Made by a program: the position numbers and the translations under genes
The notes under the pieces: generated by a model
What the model was told of the DNA's origin: nothing
What the model saw: the letters and a program-made list of their open reading frames with translations, nothing else
Database searches by the model: none
Part shown: in pieces, positions 59,166 to 64,000 of the stretch
Layout: each line of letters begins with the position of its first letter
Position numbering within the stretch: the stretch's first letter is position 1
Assembly (NCBI RefSeq): GCF_030580865.1
Contig: NZ_JAUQSY010000003.1
Span: 248,001 to 312,000, forward strand
Reading direction: 5' to 3'
Length of the DNA stretch: 64,000 nt
Source: Hymenobacter aranciens
GTDB taxonomy: Bacteria; Bacteroidota; Bacteroidia; Cytophagales; Hymenobacteraceae

Positions 59166-60146
59166 TTACGCTACTTGCTGCAAGGCCCGCACCAGCGTAT
59201 TCTGCGCCAGCTCCACCTTGAAGCGGTTGTGTTCCAGCGGCTGCGCGCCCTGCAGCGCGGCAGCAGCGGCCGCCAGAAACGTAGCCTCCGTGGCCGGGGC
59301 ACCAGTCAGCACTTTCTCGGCTTCGCGGGAGCGCCAGGGCTGGGCGCCCACGCCGCCCAGCGCCACCCGCGCCGTTCGGATAGTGCCGTTTTGCACGTCC
59401 AGCCCTACGGCGGCCGAGGCCAGCGCGTAGGCGTAGCTGCTGCGCTCGCGCACCTTCAGGTAGGTCGAGCGCCGGGCGTGGGCGGCGCCGGGAATGGTCA
59501 CGGCCACAATCAGTTCGCCGGACTCAAGCACGTTTTCGCGCTGGGGCGTTTTGCCCGGCAGCAGGTAAAACTCCGTGATGGGCACGCGGCGCTGCTTGCC
59601 CTTCTGGTTTTCCAGGGTCAGCACGGCGTCGAAAGCGGCTAGGGCCACCGAGAGGTCGCCGGGGTAGGCGGTGGCAATGCAGCTGTCGCTCACGCCCAGG
59701 ATGGCCAGGTTGTGGTGGTCGCCCGCAATGGCCGGACAGCCGGAGCCGGGCACGCGCTTGTTGCACGGAAACGCCGCGTCGCGGAAGTAGCCGCAGCGGG
59801 TGCGCTGCAGAATGTTGCCGCCGATGCTGGCCATATTGCGCAGCTGCGGCGAGGCCGCCAGCAGCAGCGCCTGCGACACCGCCGGAAATTGCTGCACCAC
59901 CAGCGGGTGCTCGCCCACGGTGCTCATGCGCTCTATCGCGCCGATGCGCAGGCCGTCGGAGGTTTGCTCAATGCCTTTGAAAGGCAGTTGATTGAGGTCC
60001 ACTAGCTGGGGCGGTTCCAGCAGGTTGGCCTTCATCATATCCAGCAAGGTGGTGCCGCCGGCAATGTAGGCGGCCTGGGGCTTCTCTTTTATAATGCCGG
60101 TGGCTTCTTTGGCCGAAGCGGCCTGGGTATAGCTGAAGTCGTTCAC
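59166..60146 (-). CDS. Aldehyde/xanthine oxidoreductase FAD-binding subunit (PaoB-like), copy 2
   Basis: 326 residues, starting with GTG. FAD motifs YIAGGTTLLDMMKANL and ASIGGNILQRTRC; the four cysteines of the PaoB-type 4Fe-4S site recur (RCGYFRDAAFPCNKRVPGSG-C and a later DSC). Middle gene of operon 2. The gaps on both sides hold inverted repeats, which is unusual for such tightly linked subunits. Confidence 0.88.
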   Translation of the reverse strand: MNDFSYTQAASAKEATGIIKEKPQAAYIAGGTTLLDMMKANLLEPPQLVDLNQLPFKGIEQTSDGLRIGAIERMSTVGEHPLVVQQFPAVSQALLLAASPQLRNMASIGGNILQRTRCGYFRDAAFPCNKRVPGSGCPAIAGDHHNLAILGVSDSCIATAYPGDLSVALAAFDAVLTLENQKGKQRRVPITEFYLLPGKTPQRENVLESGELIVAVTIPGAAHARRSTYLKVRERSSYAYALASAAVGLDVQNGTIRTARVALGGVGAQPWRSREAEKVLTGAPATEATFLAAAAAALQGAQPLEHNRFKVELAQNTLVRALQQVA

Positions 60147-60150
60147 TTGT

Positions 60151-60252
60151 TATAAGTTATGAATTGAGAGTTATGAATTATGAGTTGAGCTTAATGAACC
60201 AGTTGTTGCCGGGTGGCAACTCATAATTCATAACTCTTAATTCATAATTCAA
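60151..60252. repeat. AT-rich inverted repeat between 2Fe-2S and FAD genes, copy 2
   Basis: Perfect 21-nt arms 60167-60187 and 60217-60237 (AGAGTTATGAATTATGAGTT and one more), with looser pairing extending outwards. It begins right at the FAD start codon and runs into the 2Fe-2S stop. Confidence 0.8.
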
Positions 60253-60881
60253 CCCTTACTCGCCACTTCGCGCACGGCGGCCAGAATGTTGGCGTATGCC
60301 CCGCAGCGGCAGAGGTTGCCGCTCATCCACTCGCGGCATTGGTCGTCGGTTTTGGCGTGGCCTTCGCTGACGCAGGCCACGCCGCTCATTATCTGGCCGG
60401 GCGTGCAGTAGCCGCACTGGAAGCCATCGTGCTTCAGGAAAGCGGCTTGCATGGGGTGCAGCTCGTCGCCCTGGGCCAGGCCCTCGATGGTAGTGATTTC
60501 CTTGCCCTGAACCATCACGGCCAGCGTGAGGCAGGAGTTGACGCGCTGACCGTCAATGAGCACGGTGCAGGCGCCGCACTGGCCGTGGTCGCAGCCTTTT
60601 TTGGTGCCCGTCAGGTCGAGGCGCTCGCGCAGGGCGTCGAGCAGGGTCACGCGGGGCTCGGCGCGCACGGTGCGGGTCTGGCCGTTGATGCGGAGCGTAA
60701 GGTCGGTAGCGCCCTCGATGGTGCGGGAGTAGGCTGTCAGGCGTTCGGCCTGCGCCACCAGCGGCGGCGCCAGCGCCAGGCCCAGAATGCCGCCGGCCTG
60801 CTTCATAAAGGAGCGGCGCGCGTTGCTGTCGGGCTGCGGCTCACTGGTATTTTCAGGAGTTGGGAAAAGGTCGGACACCAT
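60249..60881 (-). CDS. Tat-exported 2Fe-2S subunit (PaoA-like), copy 2
   Basis: 210 residues from the ATG at 60881. Twin-arginine motif [18 protein letters not shown]. Cluster motifs [15 protein letters not shown] with NSCLTL, and CGYCTPGQ with LCRCGAY. First gene of operon 2. A cofactor-insertion chaperone (PaoD/XdhC type), normally needed by such enzymes, is not in the window. Confidence 0.9.
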   Translation of the reverse strand: MVSDLFPTPENTSEPQPDSNARRSFMKQAGGILGLALAPPLVAQAERLTAYSRTIEGATDLTLRINGQTRTVRAEPRVTLLDALRERLDLTGTKKGCDHGQCGACTVLIDGQRVNSCLTLAVMVQGKEITTIEGLAQGDELHPMQAAFLKHDGFQCGYCTPGQIMSGVACVSEGHAKTDDQCREWMSGNLCRCGAYANILAAVREVASKG

Positions 60882-61095
60882 AGAGAACAAGCAGGTTTAC
60901 AAAGAGAAAAGCCGAGAGCTGCCGCCAGCATCCGGAAAATAAGCCGCCGACGGAATGCGGCCACCTGGCATTCGGTCCGGGCCGGTGAGTCCGGGCCACG
61001 ACAGCTTAGGTCTTAAACGGCTGCCGTAGCCAAAGGTCTGATTTTGTACGCGCTGCTTTTTATAGTTTTCAAACAGATTCTACCACTAATCAAAC

Positions 61096-61142
61096 AGCCT
61101 CCCGAAAAGCCGGCCGCCGGTGGCGGTGCTTCTCGGGAGGCT
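61096..61142 (-). terminator. Hairpin downstream of the NADP-binding oxidoreductase gene
   Basis: AGCCTCCCGA and TCGGGAGGCT (10-bp perfect stem) enclose a GC-rich loop with its own pairing. The T-run after it on the minus strand is weak (GTTTGATT). Confidence 0.5.
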
Positions 61143-61188
61143 ATTGCTGACGGGCGAACCTGTGCCCCCGCTGCGGGGCCGCAACCGG

Positions 61189-61902
61189 CTAGGCCTGCTT
61201 CATTATCGCCCGTTCCTGGGCGGCATGGTTGGCAGCGAACTGCGCCTGCTGCTCCGGCGTGCGTGCGGTGCCCAGGCTGGCCAGGTGCTCCCGCAGCTTG
61301 TCGGCCGGCATATCGGCCCCGTAGGACGGCGTGCCGGGCTGCTGCCGCCACGACTCGTGCAGGCTACCGTCGTCCACGGCGTCAAAGCCCAGCTCATCTA
61401 CTAGCTTCATTACCGCCTGCTTGGCGGCGGCATCGTCGCCGGCCACCGGGAGAGAAATGCGGCCGGGGGTGCCAGCGGGCTGGCCGGATTTTTCGAGGTG
61501 CGAGGCGTAAATGTTGTTGAACACCTTCACCACGGGGCGGCCCAGGTGCTGCTGCACCCATTCGCTTTCGGTGAGGTCGCCGGATTCCAGCTCGGGGATT
61601 TGGCCGTCGCGCAGCAGGGGGTAGTAATTGCTCGTGTCGACGACCGGTACGCTGGCGGGCACGCCCTCGAACAAATCTTTGGGCAGGTTGGGGATGTTTT
61701 TCAGCGGGATGGTTACCACGATGAGCTCGCCGTGGCGGGCCGCGTCGCGGGCGGTGGCGGGCGTGGCGCCGGTTTTTTGGGCTACGTTCTGCAGCGTTTC
61801 GGGGCCGCGGGAGTTGGCAATAAGCACCGAGTGGCCGAGGCTGACGAGCCGCACGGCCAGGGCGCTGCCGATGTGGCCGGCGCCGATGATTCCAATGTTC
61901 AT
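61189..61902 (-). CDS. NADP-binding oxidoreductase, F420-dependent NADP reductase family
   Basis: 237 residues from the ATG at 61902. It starts MNIGIIGAGHIGSALAVRLV with GxGxxG, then LIANSRGP, VVTIPLKNIPNLPKDLF and VVDTSNYYPL, then VVKVFNNIYASHL and LPVAGDDAAAKQAVMKLVDE. Bacteria like this make no F420, so it probably uses NADPH with another partner. It is separate from the oxidoreductase operons but lies next to them and may be linked in redox metabolism. Confidence 0.82.
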   Translation of the reverse strand: MNIGIIGAGHIGSALAVRLVSLGHSVLIANSRGPETLQNVAQKTGATPATARDAARHGELIVVTIPLKNIPNLPKDLFEGVPASVPVVDTSNYYPLLRDGQIPELESGDLTESEWVQQHLGRPVVKVFNNIYASHLEKSGQPAGTPGRISLPVAGDDAAAKQAVMKLVDELGFDAVDDGSLHESWRQQPGTPSYGADMPADKLREHLASLGTARTPEQQAQFAANHAAQERAIMKQA

Positions 61903-62013
61903 CTTAACAGAATGTTGAAGGATGGAGGCTGCCGCTACGTGCGGCTGCACAAGGCTAAACAGCGGCGGCGACGAATTGCTTTTTGCAGCCGCTGACTTGG
62001 CGGGCGCCCCGCG

Positions 62014-63633
62014 CTATGCTTCCTCCGCCGTCTTTAGCTGCTTTTCGCGTAGCTTGTATTCCTCCAAATCCAGAATCGTGAGGTACTTGCGGATGACTTC
62101 TTCGTTGAATTCCATCTTGTGGTTCATTTGATGCAGCAGGGTGCGCTGCTGTTCGAGTAGCGCCAGGTAGTGCCGGTGAAAGTCGTGCAGCGTGGTATTG
62201 GGTGGGCTGGCCGGGCCTTCCAGCTCGTGGGCAAAAAACGTAGTATCGAGCTGCAGGCGCGCCCGCAGGTTTTGCAGGTAGCCGTTCGGCGTCTCGCCGG
62301 GGGCCGACTGCTCATCCACGTAGCGCAACGCCTGCAATGCCAGTTTTTTCTGCAGAATCAGCTCCTGCTTTTCGTCCGAAATAGTCTGATGCCGCTCCTC
62401 GGGGTTTACCAGGCGAATCAGCCAGGGCAGCGTGAGGCCCTGAACCACCAGCGTTACCAGGATGACGATGAAGGTAACGAACAGAATCAGGTTGCGATAA
62501 GGAAATGGCTGCCCCTGCGGCGTGAGCAGCGGAATGGACAGCGCCGCCGCCAGCGACACCACCCCGCGCATGCCCGCCCAGCCCAGCAAAAACGGCCCGC
62601 GCCAGCCCGGGTTGGCATCGGCCACGGTAATGAAGCGGCTGGCCACCTTCGTAAATACCACGGCGCCAAACGAGCACAGCAGCCGCGCCACCACCAGCGT
62701 GAGCGAGACGAGCAGCCCGTAACCAATGGCCCGGCCCAGGCTGACATCGCCCAGCTCCTGCGTGATGGTGGGCAGCTCCAGCCCGATGAGCAGGAATACC
62801 AGCCCATTGAGCACGAAGCTCAGTACCGACCACACGTCAATGCTTTCGATGCGACTGCGGTAGGTGAGCATGGCGTGGCGCTTACTGGACAGCAATAGGC
62901 CCCCGCTCACCACCGCCAGCACGCCCGAATAGTGGAAATGCTCCGCCGCGTAGTACAGGCAGTAGGGCGTGAGCAGCGTGAGCACCGTGTCGATGCTGGG
63001 CGTGGTGGGCAGCCAGCGGTGAATGGCATAGAACACCATGCCCAGCCCCAGCCCGATGGCCGTGCCCAGCACAATCACCAGGAAAAAGCTGCCCGTGGCC
63101 TGCCCAAAGGAGAACTGCCCGGTGAGCACCGCCGCCAGTGCAAACCGGAAGACAATCAGCGATGAAGCGTCGTTGAGCAAACTCTCGCCCTCGATGATGC
63201 TGACCATCACGCGGGGCACTTTTACCTGCTGCATGATAGTGGTAGCCGAAATGGCATCGGGCGGCGACACGATGCCGCCCAGCAGAAAGCCCAGCGCCAG
63301 CGTGAAGCCCGGAATGAGCGCGTGCGACACCACCGCCACGATGCACGACGTGATGATGACGATGGGAAAGGCGAAGCTGGCAATCACCCGCCGCCAGCGC
63401 CAGAATTCCTTCCACGACACCTGCCAGGCGGCCTCGTAGAGCAGCGGTGGCAGAAACACCAGAAACACAATCTCCGGGTCAATCTTGATGTTGGCAAACA
63501 GCTTGGTGAAGCTGAGCGCCAGGCCGCCCAGCACCAGCACGATGGGGTAGGCTACCCGCAGCCGCTGGGCCAGCATCACCAGCGCCAGGATAATCAGAAC
63601 CAGGAAGACGAACTCGAAGAACAGGTTTTGCAT
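62014..63633 (-). CDS. Na+/H+ antiporter, CPA1 family
   Basis: 539 residues from the ATG at 63633. Twelve or so membrane helices with the CPA1 motifs FLPPLLYEAAW, GGIVSPPDAISATTIMQ (the Asp of the ion site) and EGESLLNDASSLIVFRFALA, then GWAGMRGVVSLAAALSIPLL. The C-terminal 130 residues are a cytosolic helical domain. It exchanges Na+ (or K+) for protons for pH and salt control. Confidence 0.92.
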   Translation of the reverse strand: MQNLFFEFVFLVLIILALVMLAQRLRVAYPIVLVLGGLALSFTKLFANIKIDPEIVFLVFLPPLLYEAAWQVSWKEFWRWRRVIASFAFPIVIITSCIVAVVSHALIPGFTLALGFLLGGIVSPPDAISATTIMQQVKVPRVMVSIIEGESLLNDASSLIVFRFALAAVLTGQFSFGQATGSFFLVIVLGTAIGLGLGMVFYAIHRWLPTTPSIDTVLTLLTPYCLYYAAEHFHYSGVLAVVSGGLLLSSKRHAMLTYRSRIESIDVWSVLSFVLNGLVFLLIGLELPTITQELGDVSLGRAIGYGLLVSLTLVVARLLCSFGAVVFTKVASRFITVADANPGWRGPFLLGWAGMRGVVSLAAALSIPLLTPQGQPFPYRNLILFVTFIVILVTLVVQGLTLPWLIRLVNPEERHQTISDEKQELILQKKLALQALRYVDEQSAPGETPNGYLQNLRARLQLDTTFFAHELEGPASPPNTTLHDFHRHYLALLEQQRTLLHQMNHKMEFNEEVIRKYLTILDLEEYKLREKQLKTAEEA

Positions 63634-63651
63634 AGGGCCGGATATGAAAAA

Positions 63652-63677
63652 GCGCAAGCCCATAGCTGGGCTTGCGC
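63652..63677 (-). terminator. Terminator after the dipeptidase gene
   Basis: GCGCAAGCCCA, loop TAGC and the exact complement form an 11-bp stem; on the minus strand it is followed by TTTTTC. It overlaps the antiporter's upstream region. Confidence 0.82.
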
Positions 63678-63705
63678 AAGGTAATTCAGGACTGACGGGT
63701 TTGGG

Positions 63706-64000
63706 CTACCGATGCCCGACTGTGGCCGCCCCAAACACGCGGCAGAAGTTGCCACCGCCGAATTTGCCGATTTCCTCCGGCGTGAAGCCGGTTTTCAGCA
63801 GTGCATCCACTACGGCGTAGTAGAAGCCAGCCTGCTGGCCCTGCCACACCAGGTTGGTGCGCTCGCCCATGCGCTCATGTTGCGGGCCGGTGCTGCCGGG
63901 GCGGTAGGCGGGCGTCAGCTTGGTGTCGGTGCCGATGCAGACGTGGTCGATGCCGACGACTTCGACCAGCGCCCGCACATTCTGCGCATACTCCAGGGCC
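63706..64000 (-). CDS. Membrane dipeptidase-like protein (peptidase M19), C-terminal part
   Basis: The frame is open to the window edge; only about 98 residues are visible. VVGIDHVCIGTDTKL matches the metal-site GIDHVGIGSD segment of M19 renal-dipeptidase-type enzymes, and the end TGFTPEEIGKFGGGNFCRVF matches their C-terminal GGN motif. The part between, with ERTNLVWQGQQAGFYYAVVD, is in the right place. It hydrolyses dipeptides or related amides using zinc. Confidence 0.8.
   Translation of the reverse strand, partial: ALEYAQNVRALVEVVGIDHVCIGTDTKLTPAYRPGSTGPQHERMGERTNLVWQGQQAGFYYAVVDALLKTGFTPEEIGKFGGGNFCRVFGAATVGHR

Overview
The window looks like a chromosomal segment of a high-GC member of the Bacteroidota, most likely Hymenobacter or a close relative in the Cytophagales. 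Three things point there: the gene content (a bamD-rpoZ-coaBC-DUF4835-recN block, an OstA-like protein, a secreted glycosidase with a type IX secretion C-terminal domain, a rhomboid with a C-terminal tail typical of this phylum), repeated promoter boxes of the Bacteroidota type (TTG about 20 nt before TAnnTTTG), and the absence of Shine-Dalgarno sequences. I see no tRNA, rRNA or CRISPR array. All calls were made by reading the sequence; no database search was run.

Layout. 1-13.6 kb: a cut-off GH3/serine-hydrolase fusion, mutL, two rhomboid proteases, mdh, a decayed alpha-amylase tail, a DUF6044-like membrane protein with a family 2 glycosyltransferase, tilS and a LuxR-type regulator. 13.6-21.9 kb: a housekeeping block for envelope assembly and core metabolism (OstA-like, bamD, rpoZ, coaBC split by an in-frame stop, DUF4835, recN, fabI). 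21.9-36.8 kb: a 2-hydroxyacid dehydrogenase, a GH16 glucanase, a TolC/MFP/RND efflux operon, an SDR, two ABC proteins, a lipoprotein and a pair of barstar-like proteins. 36.9-41.6 kb: a small unknown gene, a candidate type I toxin-antitoxin-like locus, icd, a PAS protein and an S41 peptidase.

41.7-52.3 kb is an accessory island, in part lower in GC. It holds an XRE regulator, small unknown genes, an RNA polymerase alpha-CTD-like protein, a gene-free but highly structured stretch with its own promoter and terminator (candidate noncoding RNA), a lipoprotein, two different IS1595-family transposases, a three-gene ubiquitin-like conjugation operon (Ubl-E2 fusion, JAB-E1 fusion, DUF6527) and a divergent HigBA-like toxin-antitoxin pair whose antitoxin carries an ImmA/IrrE peptidase. 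The conjugation operon is the most interesting system: the E2-like domain contains no cysteine, and the E1 has serines where a PGGPCLLC-type segment usually carries cysteines. This suggests chemistry other than the usual thioester relay, and a likely stress or anti-phage role.

52.4-64 kb: two tandem three-subunit molybdenum aldehyde/xanthine oxidoreductase operons of the PaoABC type with Tat-exported iron-sulfur subunits, an NADP-binding oxidoreductase, a CPA1 Na+/H+ antiporter and a cut-off M19 dipeptidase.

Two structural themes run through the intergenic DNA. First, many gaps contain long inverted repeats (arms 17-43 nt, spacers mostly 20-80 nt), often inside operons. Second, two arrays have an exact 21-bp period with a conserved core and a variable tail in each unit. 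Neither theme is explained by the genes.
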